From Pseudoxanthomonas sp. CF385 (lineage in GTDB: Bacteria > Pseudomonadota > Gammaproteobacteria > Xanthomonadales > Xanthomonadaceae): a stretch of 64,000 nt of DNA. The stretch lies in contig NZ_FNKZ01000001.1 in the NCBI RefSeq assembly GCF_900104255.1, forward strand, positions 898,001 through 962,000, given 5' to 3'. A program made the position numbers and the translations under genes. Below, one piece after another: positions 39,197 through 47,977 of this stretch (position 1 is its first letter; every line of letters starts with the position of its first letter). The notes beneath the pieces were generated by a model that worked only from the letters and a program-made list of their open reading frames with translations, did no database searches and had not been told where the DNA came from.

Positions 39197-39571
39197 TCAG
39201 CTACGTTCGGGGGCGTTCCAGTCCCTGATCAAGTCGGCGAACTCGATCTCGGCGAAGTCCTGGTACTCGCCCGCGTCGTAGAAACGTCCGTAGCAGTTCT
39301 TGCAGCTTTCGAACCAGATGTGGGGCTGCTGGGGATCGACCATACGGATGAGGTCCCGGCTGCCGATGCACACCGGACACTTGATGCGGTCCACCTTGTT
39401 GCATGCCTCGCCCTGAGCCGGGTCCCCGGTATCGATCTCCTCGGCGCGGTGCTTCAACGTCTCGTGCGCCATCATCTCGAACCACAACCCTTTGCACTGG
39501 GTGCACCGGTGCGCGCTGGCCTCCGGTTCCACGATCAGTTCCATCACGCTATGGCATTTGGGGCACTGCAT
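39197..39571 (-). CDS. Zinc-ribbon (TFIIB-type) small protein
   Basis: 124 aa with three Cys pairs that fit two zinc ribbons: CPKC at the N-terminus with CTQC (19 residues later), and CPVC with CKNC. An acidic C-terminus follows. Such zf-TFIIB proteins are common, uncharacterised cytoplasmic proteins. Converges with the HAD gene and marks the left edge of the type IV secretion locus. Confidence 0.82.
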   Translation of the reverse strand: MQCPKCHSVMELIVEPEASAHRCTQCKGLWFEMMAHETLKHRAEEIDTGDPAQGEACNKVDRIKCPVCIGSRDLIRMVDPQQPHIWFESCKNCYGRFYDAGEYQDFAEIEFADLIRDWNAPERS

Positions 39572-39653
39572 GGGCGGAACTCCTGGACGTCTGCGAGCGA
39601 ATTCCGGCGGATTCTAACCCCGATTCCCGCCCTGGCGGCAGGAACCGCGTGCG

Positions 39654-41324
39654 TCATATGCGCAGCGGCTCGACGTCCGCCCTCGGCAGCAAGCGGCGGG
39701 TGAAGTAGGCATCCTCGAAGTACCGGATCTTGCGGCACAGGATCGGGTGCGCCAGGCCCTCGTACAGGATGATTTCCTTCTTGGGCCCCATGGCCTTCAG
39801 CTCCTGGGGCAGCATCAGCGCCCGCTTCTCCAGCACCTCGTTGTCAGACACGTTCCGTCCCTGGCCATGCGAGCGGGTCCGGGCCCGTCGCCGGATCGTC
39901 GTGTAGCCGAGCATCTCGGAATAATCGTTGGCGTCCTGCTGCTCGCGGGGTGCGTAGATGATCTGGAGCGCATGGTTGGTGATGATGGTGCGGGAAAGTT
40001 CCTTCCCGTACACCGCATCCAGTTGCGCCATCGATTGGATGATCGGCAGCAGCCTGAGGTTGTACCCCGCCATGTAGGCGACCGACTTCGAAATGATGTC
40101 CACGCGGCCGATCGCGGTGAACTCATCCATCAGCAGCAAACATTGATGTTTGAGCGATGCGTCGTTCTGCGGCAGCGTCTTGGTGTTGACGTTGATCAAC
40201 TGGCTGAAGAACAGGTTCACGATCAGCCGGCTTTCCGCGAGCTTGTTGGGCTGTATGCCGACATAGATCGTCATGCGCCGCCGGCGCACATCGTCGAGAC
40301 GGAAATCGTCGGCGCTGGTAGCCGCGTCGAGGACGGGGTTCAGCCAAGGATTCAGGGGTTCGCGGAACGAGCCGATGATCGACGCGAAGGTCACGTCCGC
40401 CTGCGACAGCAACCCGGAAAAGGCGGTGCGCGCCTGGGCGCTGAGGAACGGCGCTTCCACGAGCCTCTGGAGGTAGGGCTTCAGCTCGCCCCCGTCGCCC
40501 GATGCCACCCGCAGGATGGTGCCGAGCGTGGGTGCGTCGGTCGTACGGTCATGCGCATGCCGCTCGAAGACGAAGAGCGCGAAGGCCAGGAAGGCATTGC
40601 GCGCCTGGCTGACCCAGAACTTGTCCTTGTCGTCGCCGTCGGGGTACAGCATCGCCGCGATGCTTTGCAGGTCCGATACCCGGAAAGCGGGATCGCCCGA
40701 GACATAGGTCATCGGATTCCATCGGTGCGTCCGACGGTCCTCCGCAAAAGGATTGAACAGGTAGACCTCGTGCCCGATCGACTTCCGCCAGCCGGAGGTG
40801 AGGTCGAAGTTCTCCTGCTTGATGTCCAGCACCACGGCGGATTCCCGGTAATCCAGGAGGTTCGGGATCACGATGCCGACGCCTTTACCGGATCGGGTGG
40901 GCGCCGCCAGGATCACGAATTGCTGCCCGCGCAGGCGAAGCAGCTTCCCGTTCATTTGGCCGACGACAACGCCATCATCGCCATCGGCAAGGAACCCCTT
41001 CCTGCCAAGATCCATCAAGCCAGCGAACCTGGCTCGACCGTGCAGGTTGCGATGGCTTCGCAGCTTGAAAATCATCACCACAAGCGCAGCCCACACCAGC
41101 AGCATCAATCCGCCGCCGACCAAGCCCGCAGACTTGATGCGCCATGCGTAGGGCTGGACCCGCGGGTGGTCGAGGTGCTTCAGATAGTTGAAGTAGGTGT
41201 CCCAACCGACCTGAGACCCGTCGAGCCCAAGAAAGATCAGGGACAGATATCCCGCCAGATAGATGCCAGCCAGTAGGGCGCCGATACCCAGCGCCACGCT
41301 TGCAAGAATACGCGTGTTTGCCAA
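39654..41324 (-). CDS. virD4: VirD4 coupling ATPase of the X-T4SS
   Basis: 556 aa. Two N-terminal transmembrane helices (about 5-33 and 67-88) anchor a RecA-like ATPase with a P-loop in APTRSGKGVG (141-150) and Walker B LLLMDEFTAIG. VirD4 recruits effectors and passes them to the channel. In X-T4SS its all-alpha domain binds the C-terminal XVIPCD of toxins. Initiates at TTG with AGGGGGA upstream. On the minus strand, divergent from virB7-B6, 59 bases past the preceding gene of the same strand. Confidence 0.95.
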   Translation of the reverse strand: MANTRILASVALGIGALLAGIYLAGYLSLIFLGLDGSQVGWDTYFNYLKHLDHPRVQPYAWRIKSAGLVGGGLMLLVWAALVVMIFKLRSHRNLHGRARFAGLMDLGRKGFLADGDDGVVVGQMNGKLLRLRGQQFVILAAPTRSGKGVGIVIPNLLDYRESAVVLDIKQENFDLTSGWRKSIGHEVYLFNPFAEDRRTHRWNPMTYVSGDPAFRVSDLQSIAAMLYPDGDDKDKFWVSQARNAFLAFALFVFERHAHDRTTDAPTLGTILRVASGDGGELKPYLQRLVEAPFLSAQARTAFSGLLSQADVTFASIIGSFREPLNPWLNPVLDAATSADDFRLDDVRRRRMTIYVGIQPNKLAESRLIVNLFFSQLINVNTKTLPQNDASLKHQCLLLMDEFTAIGRVDIISKSVAYMAGYNLRLLPIIQSMAQLDAVYGKELSRTIITNHALQIIYAPREQQDANDYSEMLGYTTIRRRARTRSHGQGRNVSDNEVLEKRALMLPQELKAMGPKKEIILYEGLAHPILCRKIRYFEDAYFTRRLLPRADVEPLRI

Positions 41325-41383
41325 AGAGTCCCCCTAGTGAATCCCTTCGTTCGACAGCCCGGTCACACACTCACGCTTTCTTT

Positions 41384-41974
41384 TTAGCGCTGGCCCGTCG
41401 GTTCTTCGTTGCTCTCGCGCCCCCCATCGACAAGCACATAGTCCTGGTTCTTGCCCCAACGACGGAGCCCGTCTTCGAGCTTGATGCAGGGCTTCCCATC
41501 GCATGCCGTGATGGTGACTTGCCGGAGGGCGCCAAGGACCTCAGCATCCGCGTGGGCGCGCTGTGCACGCTTGACGTTGTACCAGGAGGCATAGCCGGTT
41601 CCGGCCACGAGTAGTGTGCAGGCGATGACGATAACGCTCATGGTGCTCGTGCCGATGATCCGAACCTTCCGGTCGAGGGCCGCTTGTTCGTTCTGAAAGC
41701 GCTCTGTCACCTGCTTCAGTCGGGCGGCGGTATCGAGGATGTCTCGCGTAGCGATAGGAAGGTTCTCCGTCAACGCAGCAGAGACCGCGGAGCCCGCAAG
41801 CTCGACGAGTTCGCGCTTTCCTTCTTCGATCGTCTTTCTGACAACGATGGCTGCGCCCTGCAGATCCTGTGCCGACGACTGCTGCGAAGCCGCCGCGCGT
41901 TCGCACTGTTCCTTCAAGTGGGCCGCGAGCAAGGCGGCATTGGCAACGAATTCCTCCATCTTCGAAGAGTCCAT
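41384..41974 (-). CDS. Membrane protein resembling plasmid mobilisation ('relaxation') accessory proteins
   Basis: 196 aa. An Ala/Glu/Gln-rich helical region (1-104, likely coiled coil) is followed by one transmembrane helix (about 106-130). A short tail contains Cys158 and Cys163 in ACDGKPCIKLEDGLRRWG. This helix-TM-CxxxxC layout recalls small relaxosome accessory proteins of mobilisable plasmids; the resemblance is from memory and tentative. It lies just before virD4 and divergent from virB7, with an AAGGA ribosome site. It may help VirD4 or be a remnant of a conjugative ancestor. Confidence 0.55.
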   Translation of the reverse strand: MDSSKMEEFVANAALLAAHLKEQCERAAASQQSSAQDLQGAAIVVRKTIEEGKRELVELAGSAVSAALTENLPIATRDILDTAARLKQVTERFQNEQAALDRKVRIIGTSTMSVIVIACTLLVAGTGYASWYNVKRAQRAHADAEVLGALRQVTITACDGKPCIKLEDGLRRWGKNQDYVLVDGGRESNEEPTGQR

Positions 41975-42078
41975 ATCGATCCTTGTCTATGGCAAAGCGA
42001 GACTGCTCGGTTGTTGAGCAAGGTGCAAAGCGAGGTCGAGCTTCAATATCGCACGAAGAAATCGCAGCGGACACAGTG

Positions 42079-42178
42079 TTCACGCGAGTGAAGAGTGAAT
42101 TCACATGATCATGTGACCCGGTGTGTACTTTCACAATCACCTTCACATCCATGAGTGAAGTAAAGGTACCCGCTTCAC
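42079..42178. promoter_or_regulatory. Clustered TTCAC/GTGAA operator array in the virD4-virB7 divergent region
   Basis: Eight exact half-sites occur in 100 bases: TTCAC at 42079, 42100, 42130, 42142 and 42174; GTGAA at 42088, 42095 and 42155. They form nested dyads: TTCACGCGAGTGAA (42079-42092), GTGAATTCAC (42095-42104), TCACATGATCATGTGA (42101-42116) and CTTCACATCCATGAGTGAAG (42141-42160). By chance about 0.2 would be expected. A dedicated regulator of the secretion genes probably binds here. Confidence 0.65.
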
Positions 42179-42271
42179 GGCTTTGCAATAAATGCCTTGT
42201 TTTATAGGGTTCCTGATCGGCGTGCTTGGTGTGTTCGAGTAGTTGTACATATGTTTACTCGTGCGCGTGGG

Positions 42272-42300
42272 TTGACGACACAAAACAGCGTGGATATGTT
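42272..42300 (+). promoter_or_regulatory. Sigma70-like promoter for the virB7-virB6 operon
   Basis: TTGACG (42272-42277) and TATGTT (42295-42300) are separated by exactly 17 bases, matching the -35 and -10 consensus at 5/6 and 4/6. The transcript would start near 42307, giving a leader of about 255 bases before virB7. The TTCAC array lies about 95 bases upstream of the -35. Confidence 0.5.
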
Positions 42301-42374
42301 CGGCTCAAATGTCGTGATGCAGTATGCGTATCGGATGTGATTCGCAAACATCACTGAACTTCATTGGAGCGTTA

Positions 42375-42388
42375 ACGCATGGATGCGT
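42375..42388 (+). promoter_or_regulatory. CsrA/RsmA-type GGA hairpin in the virB7 leader
   Basis: ACGCATGGATGCGT can fold as a 4-bp stem ACGC/GCGT presenting the hexaloop AUGGAU, the classical CsrA recognition geometry. A GGAG at 42366-42369 lies beside it. CsrA repression of the X. citri T4SS has been reported; the match here is inferred from sequence only. Confidence 0.45.
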
Positions 42389-42561
42389 ACAGGGGGCATG
42401 GCACGGGCCATCAATCCGTGCACGGCGAAGATCGCGGCTGTTCCGCGGATCCCGATGCGCGCTCGCGCACTGTCACCCGCACACAATCATCAGTACCGCG
42501 ACGCGATCCACGCAGGATCGCAGCGGGTTCGTGTTGCCGACGATTGCAGGGTGGTGGATCC

Positions 42562-43011
42562 GTGAGTCGAGACGTCCAGGTTCGAAAGGCGCGTGCTTCC
42601 TGCGTTCTGATAATTGCAACTCTTCTGGCGGGTTGCGTTACTCCGGGTGCAGCGGATGTCGGCGGGCGCTGGCGCCCGGTCAATCGTTTCGCCGAGATGC
42701 CGCAAGCGATCCCGCTGCAGCAGGCCTATATCTACCAGGCCTCGCCGGCCGATGGGACGCTGAAGACCATGTTGGCTCGTTGGGCGAAAGACGCGAACCT
42801 GACACTGGCCTACCTGCATCCGAATGACTACACACTCCATTCGCCCGTCGCGCAAATCCATACCAGTAGCCTAGAGGATGCCGCCGTTTCGTTATCCGCG
42901 GCGTATGCGGGCCAAGGCGTACGAGTCGTCATTGAGCGCCCCAGGATCATCGTGAGCCAGGCGTCGTCGCCGACGTCGGATGTGGCTGCGACCATGGTGC
43001 AGGACGACTGA
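42562..43011 (+). CDS. virB7: VirB7 lipoprotein with C-terminal N0-like domain
   Basis: 149 aa. GTG start is followed by a basic n-region and lipobox LLAGC (Cys25). The mature protein is about 125 aa, far longer than Agrobacterium VirB7. Residues from about 60 (LKTMLARWAKDANLTLAYLHPNDY to VVIERPRIIV, in parts) have the N0/secretin-STN pattern known to be fused to VirB7 in Xanthomonas. It forms the outer-membrane core ring with VirB9 and VirB10. A longer frame from ATG 42379 lacks any signal peptide and is less likely. Confidence 0.85.
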   Translation: MSRDVQVRKARASCVLIIATLLAGCVTPGAADVGGRWRPVNRFAEMPQAIPLQQAYIYQASPADGTLKTMLARWAKDANLTLAYLHPNDYTLHSPVAQIHTSSLEDAAVSLSAAYAGQGVRVVIERPRIIVSQASSPTSDVAATMVQDD

Positions 43012-43027
43012 GGGCGACGGCCACCGC

Positions 43028-43951
43028 ATGTTCAAGAATACGTCCTCTCCTGATATCGATCGCGCGGTGGCGCAGGGCGTCAGCTTCGAGCTGACTTTGG
43101 CGGAACGCGCGCGCAAGAGTGAACGGCGCGCGTGGCTTGTAGCCTGGTCTGCCATCGTGATGGCGCTGATCCTCGCGGGTGGCTACTTCCTATTCCTTCC
43201 CTTGAAAGAAAAGGTTCCCTACCTCGTCATGGCTGACCCTTACACGGGAACTGCTAGCGTCGCGCGGCTTTCGGGAAATTTCCAGGATCGTGATGTAACC
43301 GCCGAAGAGGCGATCAACAAGAGCAACGTCGCGCAGTTCGTCCTGGCCCGCGAATCGTACGATTCGGGCCTGATTGGCCAGCGCAATTGGCGCACGACCC
43401 TGTCGATGGCCGGGCCGGCGGTGTCGCCCGCCTATGTCGCGCTCCATTCGGAGAGCAACCCCGAGCGACCTTTCCGCCTGTATGGCGGCGATAGTTCCGT
43501 GCGCACCCGCATTCTCAGCATCGTTCTGATTGGCGGAGGCGCGGGTACGCGTCCGACGGGCGCGACGGTGCGCTTCCAACGGAGCCTCTACGACAAAGGG
43601 CGCGGCCAGGTGCAGCCGCTGGACAGCCGCATCGCGACGCTGGAGTTCACCTATAACCCGGATCTTCGTCTGAGCGAGGAGGATCGGCTGCTGAATCCGT
43701 TGGGATTCCGGGTAACCAATTATCGCGTCGACGACGATTTCGCTGCTACCGCCGTGCCAGAGCGCGAGTTCCCCGCGCCGCTCGCGGCGCCGAATGCCGC
43801 TCCCGCGCGACCCGTAATGGTGCCGGCTGCGGATCCTGCTGCGCCCGAACCGACCGACGCTGCCGTCCCAAACGAGAATGAAGTTTCGACCGCGCCCCAA
43901 CCCGTGGAGCAGTCGGAGCCCGAGACTCTACCTGGAGTTCCCCAACGATGA
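43028..43951 (+). CDS. virB8: VirB8 inner-membrane assembly protein
   Basis: 307 aa. A short cytoplasmic N-terminus, one helix (WLVAWSAIVMALILAGGYFL) and a periplasmic NTF2-like domain with TAEEAINKSNVAQFVLARESYD and the conserved ATLEFTYNPD-type strand. Unusually long Pro/Ala-rich C-terminal tail (about 240-307). VirB8 is a nucleation factor of the channel. It overlaps virB9 by 4 bases. Confidence 0.92.
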   Translation: MFKNTSSPDIDRAVAQGVSFELTLAERARKSERRAWLVAWSAIVMALILAGGYFLFLPLKEKVPYLVMADPYTGTASVARLSGNFQDRDVTAEEAINKSNVAQFVLARESYDSGLIGQRNWRTTLSMAGPAVSPAYVALHSESNPERPFRLYGGDSSVRTRILSIVLIGGGAGTRPTGATVRFQRSLYDKGRGQVQPLDSRIATLEFTYNPDLRLSEEDRLLNPLGFRVTNYRVDDDFAATAVPEREFPAPLAAPNAAPARPVMVPAADPAAPEPTDAAVPNENEVSTAPQPVEQSEPETLPGVPQR

Positions 43952-44712
43952 AGTTGAAGCACCTACTGCTATGGCTGCCAGCTGTCGGCCTGCTTCTTAT
44001 GGCGCAGTCCGTGAGCGCTCAGGTGATTGAGGAGTACACCTATGCTCCGGACAAGGTGTATCCGGTGCGCACTGGATTGGGCATCACTACACAGATCGAA
44101 CTTTCGCCGCATGAGGAGATACTGGACTTCAGTACGGGATTCAGTGGCGGCTGGGATATCGGTCGTCGTGGCAACGTGTTCTACCTGAAGCCGAAGAACG
44201 TGGACGTCGATACGAACCTATTGGTGCGGACCGCTGCGCATTCCTACATCTTCGAGCTCAAGGTCGTGGCGACGGACTGGCGCGTTCTGGATCAGGCGCG
44301 CGCGGCGGGCGTTCAGTACCGCATCAAGTTCGCATACCCCGGCGATACGAGCTTCGCCGAGCACGCGAACAAGCCCAAGGAGGCCATGGCCGAGCTCAAC
44401 ACCGGGATCGAGCCGGGACGCGCCTATCACTTCAACTACGAGTATGCCCAGCGCAAGCGCGGTCCTGCATGGCTGGTCCCAATGACGGTCTACGATGACC
44501 GTCGCTTCACCTATATCCGAATGGGGGATCGGACGCGCTTTCCCAGCGGAAATTTCCCGGTGGTGTTCGCGAGGGAAAGCCAGGGCGGCGACGAGTTCGT
44601 CGTCAATTCGACCGTGCAGGACGACACCATCGTCGTACATGGCACGTATCCCTACTTGGTCATTCGCCACGGCGACAACGTGGTAGGCCTGCGCAGGAGC
44701 GCGGAGCAATGA
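43948..44712 (+). CDS. virB9: VirB9 outer-membrane core component
   Basis: 254 aa with signal peptide MKLKHLLLWLPAVGLLLMAQSVSAQ read in two halves (cleavage after VSA). Typical VirB9/CagX features: YTYAPDKVYPVRTGLGI, the N-terminal strand region, and in the C-terminal lobe RRFTYIRMGDRTRFPSGNFP. With VirB7 and VirB10 it builds the outer-membrane core. Overlaps virB10 by 4 bases. Confidence 0.94.
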   Translation: MKLKHLLLWLPAVGLLLMAQSVSAQVIEEYTYAPDKVYPVRTGLGITTQIELSPHEEILDFSTGFSGGWDIGRRGNVFYLKPKNVDVDTNLLVRTAAHSYIFELKVVATDWRVLDQARAAGVQYRIKFAYPGDTSFAEHANKPKEAMAELNTGIEPGRAYHFNYEYAQRKRGPAWLVPMTVYDDRRFTYIRMGDRTRFPSGNFPVVFARESQGGDEFVVNSTVQDDTIVVHGTYPYLVIRHGDNVVGLRRSAEQ

Positions 44713-45902
44713 ACGAAACTCCTTACGAATCCCGGGCAGAGTCTGCGCCTCAGAACCCCTACCAGCGCGCGGAGCGACCCGTCCCAGAGCCCGATCTAGA
44801 TGCAAACGCGCCGTATCTTCGCTCGGTCGATGTGCAACGCCTGAATCGGAAAGCGCTGCTGTTTCTGGGGGGGATCGTGCTGCTATTACTGGCCGTCGCC
44901 TTCTGGATCTTCAGTACGGCAGTTTCCGGCCAAGACGACGAGGCTCGCGGCAAGGCCCGTGGAGAGCAACTGGTGATTCCGGCCGCTCCCAAGGACCTCC
45001 CCGAACTTCCCCCCGAGCAACCCGCGATGGTAGCGGAGCCCGATCTGCCACCGTTGCCGATAGTCGATGAAGGTCCGGCTGTCCCCAGTTTCAGTTTGCC
45101 GAAAGACGCCCCCGCACAAAGTGTTGAGTTGACGCTGAGGGACCGTCGCATCATGGATGCTTCCGGAAGTGGCCGCTCTTCTTCGGGCCAGTCCGGTGCG
45201 GTCCCTGGAGTGATGTCGCCCGAAGACTACGCACGCCTCATGACGCAGGCGGGGGCCGAGCCTGACGCCGCGGCGGCTGTCGAGTCCGAGGATGTGTCCA
45301 GTGCCAAGCCGCTCTACAACCCCAATACATTGCTGCTTCGCGGGACGTACATACGATGCGTACTCGAGTCGCGTGTAATTACCGACGTGCCTGGCTACAC
45401 GTCCTGCGTAGTGACGGAACCGGTGTACTCCGTCAACGGCAAGCGCCTTCTGCTCCCGCGTGGATCGAAAGTCATGGGCAGCTACGATGCAGAGGCGATT
45501 ATTGGCGAACGCGCTGCCATTGTGTGGGATCGCATCACCACACCGACTGGCATGGACGTCAACATGCGAAGCCCAGGCACGGACATGCTCGGTGCGGCCG
45601 GAAATCCCGGACATTACTCCGCGCATTGGGCGCAGCGCATCTCGTCCGCGCTTCTGATCAGCATGCTGAGCGATGCGTTCAAGTACGCCGGCGCGAAACA
45701 TGGTCCCCAGGAGACGTCGATCGTGAATGGCGCCATCGTTCAAAACCCCTACGAGAGCAATACCGCCAGGACCATGGAGCGCTTAGCCAACATGGCGTTG
45801 GATCGCAGTATGGCGAGGCCTCCGACAGTAACGATAGACCAGGGCACCATCGTCAATGTGTACGTGGCGCGCGATGTGGATTTCTCAGCGGTGATGCGCT
45901 GA
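44709..45902 (+). CDS. virB10: VirB10 core scaffold spanning both membranes
   Basis: 397 aa. Cytoplasmic N-terminus, helix KALLFLGGIVLLLLAVAFWI (about 55-74), a Pro-rich periplasmic stretch (LPELPPEQPAMVAEPDLPPLP in parts), then the TrbI/VirB10 beta-barrel domain with LLRGTYIRCVLESRVITD, LLLPRGSKVMGSYD and a C-terminal NVYVARDVDFS. It senses ATP use and gates the outer pore. Confidence 0.95.
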   Translation: MNETPYESRAESAPQNPYQRAERPVPEPDLDANAPYLRSVDVQRLNRKALLFLGGIVLLLLAVAFWIFSTAVSGQDDEARGKARGEQLVIPAAPKDLPELPPEQPAMVAEPDLPPLPIVDEGPAVPSFSLPKDAPAQSVELTLRDRRIMDASGSGRSSSGQSGAVPGVMSPEDYARLMTQAGAEPDAAAAVESEDVSSAKPLYNPNTLLLRGTYIRCVLESRVITDVPGYTSCVVTEPVYSVNGKRLLLPRGSKVMGSYDAEAIIGERAAIVWDRITTPTGMDVNMRSPGTDMLGAAGNPGHYSAHWAQRISSALLISMLSDAFKYAGAKHGPQETSIVNGAIVQNPYESNTARTMERLANMALDRSMARPPTVTIDQGTIVNVYVARDVDFSAVMR

Positions 45903-45915
45903 GGGGCCTTCAGAT

Positions 45916-46968
45916 ATGGACGCGCAGAACGAGCCCCTTGCCCGTGTTTCCAACGAGTTCCTGGATTACCAGTACCAGGTGCTAGGGATCGGCGAACATC
46001 TGCACTCCTCCGATGTGACTGAGATCTGCATCAATCGCCCTGGAGAAATCTTCCTCGAAACGGCTCGTGCGGGTTGGCTCAAAGCGGATGTGCCAACACT
46101 TACCTTCGAGCGCGCGCGCCAGTTCTGCACCTCCGTAGTCAATGAAAGCAACACCGGCCAGCGCATCACCGACATCGACCCGATGGTGTCGTTGACCTTC
46201 CCTACCGGTCAGCGCGCCCAGTTCGTGATTCCCCCGGCCTGCGACGCCGGCAAGGTATCTATCACCATTCGGCTGCCGGCCAAGTTCAGCAAGACCCTGG
46301 AGCAGTACGAGCAGGATGGCTTCTTCGATGAGATTCTCGAGCAGCAGCAAATGCTGGGCGACCACGACCAGGAACTGCTGGAGTTGCGCCGCAGCCGCAA
46401 CTACGCGGAGTTCTTCCGCAAGGCGGTTCAGTACCACAAGAACATCGTGGTAGCGGGCGCGACGGGCAGCGGCAAGACCACGTTCATGAAATCCCTGGTC
46501 AACCACATTCCTGATCATGAGCGCCTGGTCACTATCGAGGATGCGCGCGAACTTTTCATAAGCCAGCCCAATGTCGTGCACCTGCTGTACTCCAAGGGTG
46601 GGCAGAGCGCCAGCAATGTCACCGCCAAGAACTGCATGGAGGCTTGCCTGCGCATGAAGCCGGATCGCATCATTCTGGCCGAGCTGCGCGGCGACGAGTC
46701 GTTCTACTTCATCCGCAACTGCGCGTCGGGCCATCCCGGGTCCATCACCAGCTGCCATGCGGGGAGCACCGCACAGACCTGGGACCAGTTAGCGCTGATG
46801 GTCAAGGCGTCCGCGGAGGGCGCTGGCCTGGAGTTCGAGGTCATCAAGCGCTTGTTGAAGATGACCATCGACATCGTGGTTCACATCAAAGCACATGCGG
46901 GGCGGCGCTACATCACAGGCATCGACTTTGATCCCGCGCGCGTGTTGGCCCGACAGGAATCCTCATGA
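45916..46968 (+). CDS. virB11: VirB11 hexameric traffic ATPase
   Basis: 350 aa. Walker A GATGSGKTT at 181-189, Asp box TIEDARELF, Walker B region RIILAELRGDESF and His box GHPGSITSCHAGS are intact. Cytoplasmic hexamer powering pilus assembly and secretion with VirB4 and VirD4. Confidence 0.96.
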   Translation: MDAQNEPLARVSNEFLDYQYQVLGIGEHLHSSDVTEICINRPGEIFLETARAGWLKADVPTLTFERARQFCTSVVNESNTGQRITDIDPMVSLTFPTGQRAQFVIPPACDAGKVSITIRLPAKFSKTLEQYEQDGFFDEILEQQQMLGDHDQELLELRRSRNYAEFFRKAVQYHKNIVVAGATGSGKTTFMKSLVNHIPDHERLVTIEDARELFISQPNVVHLLYSKGGQSASNVTAKNCMEACLRMKPDRIILAELRGDESFYFIRNCASGHPGSITSCHAGSTAQTWDQLALMVKASAEGAGLEFEVIKRLLKMTIDIVVHIKAHAGRRYITGIDFDPARVLARQESS

Positions 46969-47106
46969 GCCTTGCCCCTTCGAATAGATACATGTCCCCA
47001 CCGATCGCTCCTGCGCGACACCTCAAGCATGTGTCGTCGCGCGCTCATCATTGCATCGTGAGGGTTTCCCGTGGCGTTACCACCGCTGAGAAAGTGAGGT
47101 AGTCCT

Positions 47107-47904
47107 ATGTTGCCTGGTATGGAACTAATGGGTTGCACCGGTCTATCGGTACCACCAGCAGTGATGGAGCACGTCGTGAAGGTCGAGTCCTCCCTTAATC
47201 CGTATGCGATCGGTGTCGTCGGTGCGAGGTTGGCGCGGCAACCTCGCAATCTGGCCGAGGCATTGTCGACCGCACGCATGCTGGAGACTCGCGGATACAA
47301 TTTCTCGTTGGGCTTGGCGCAGGTCAACAGATACAACCTCGCGCGACAGGGTCTGGACAGCTATGAGAAGGCCTTTGACGTTTGTCCTAACCTGCAAGCG
47401 GGTTCGCGCATCCTGGCCGAGTGCTATGCGCGTTCCGGTAACAGCTGGGGGAAGGCATTCAGCTGCTACTACTCCGGCAACTTCACGACAGGCTACCGGC
47501 ATGGCTATGTGCAGAAGGTATTCGCGTCATGGCGCCAGCAGGCGAGTAAAGAGGCAGAAGCAGCAATAGCAGTGATCGACGGCCAAACGCCGACGAAGCC
47601 ACAACGCGCACTGCCGCGGACAGCCATCACGGGAAACACGTCGTCCCGCCTGACTCGCCGCATTGAGGAGGCGAGAAACGATTCCCCGACCATGCGGACT
47701 ATCGGGGCCAGCATTCCCACGACACGCATGGTGGCGCCGGCTGCGCCCGTCGCGGCCGCCGTGAGCACGATCCCGCCCGCCACTGCACAGGGGTCGATTG
47801 ATACCCCTGTGCTTGTGCAGCCCTACCAAAAGAACGCCGACGTGAAGCTGCAAGTATCGCAAGCGGCTCGGGCGCCCGGGAGGGATGACGCCTTCGTCTT
47901 CTAG
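47107..47904 (+). CDS. virB1: VirB1 lytic transglycosylase
   Basis: 265 aa. SLT domain with catalytic Glu27 in VVKVESSLNPYAIG, the conserved SLGLAQVNRYN motif and CYARSGNSWGKAFSCYYSGN. The Pro/Ala/Thr-rich C-terminus (about 150-265) may interact with the core. No Sec signal peptide is visible at the N-terminus, so export is unclear. It opens the peptidoglycan for assembly. A 138-base gap after virB11 shows no clear promoter. Confidence 0.88.
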   Translation: MLPGMELMGCTGLSVPPAVMEHVVKVESSLNPYAIGVVGARLARQPRNLAEALSTARMLETRGYNFSLGLAQVNRYNLARQGLDSYEKAFDVCPNLQAGSRILAECYARSGNSWGKAFSCYYSGNFTTGYRHGYVQKVFASWRQQASKEAEAAIAVIDGQTPTKPQRALPRTAITGNTSSRLTRRIEEARNDSPTMRTIGASIPTTRMVAPAAPVAAAVSTIPPATAQGSIDTPVLVQPYQKNADVKLQVSQAARAPGRDDAFVF

Positions 47905-47977
47905 CAGAAACCGCCAAGGATGGCTCATCGGCACGCGAAAGTGCCACCACCGTAGTAACCACCATTCGGGGTCAATC

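Noticed and set aside
42095..42116. Clp/CRP binding site in the virB control region
   Set aside because: TCACATGATCATGTGA has the half-sites in reversed order, and GTGAATTCAC has only a 2-base spacer. Neither fits TGTGA-N6-TCACA.
42379..43011. VirB7 starting at ATG 42379 (210 aa)
   Set aside because: The extra 61 residues are Arg-rich with no signal peptide, and would bury the perfect lipobox LLAGC in the interior.
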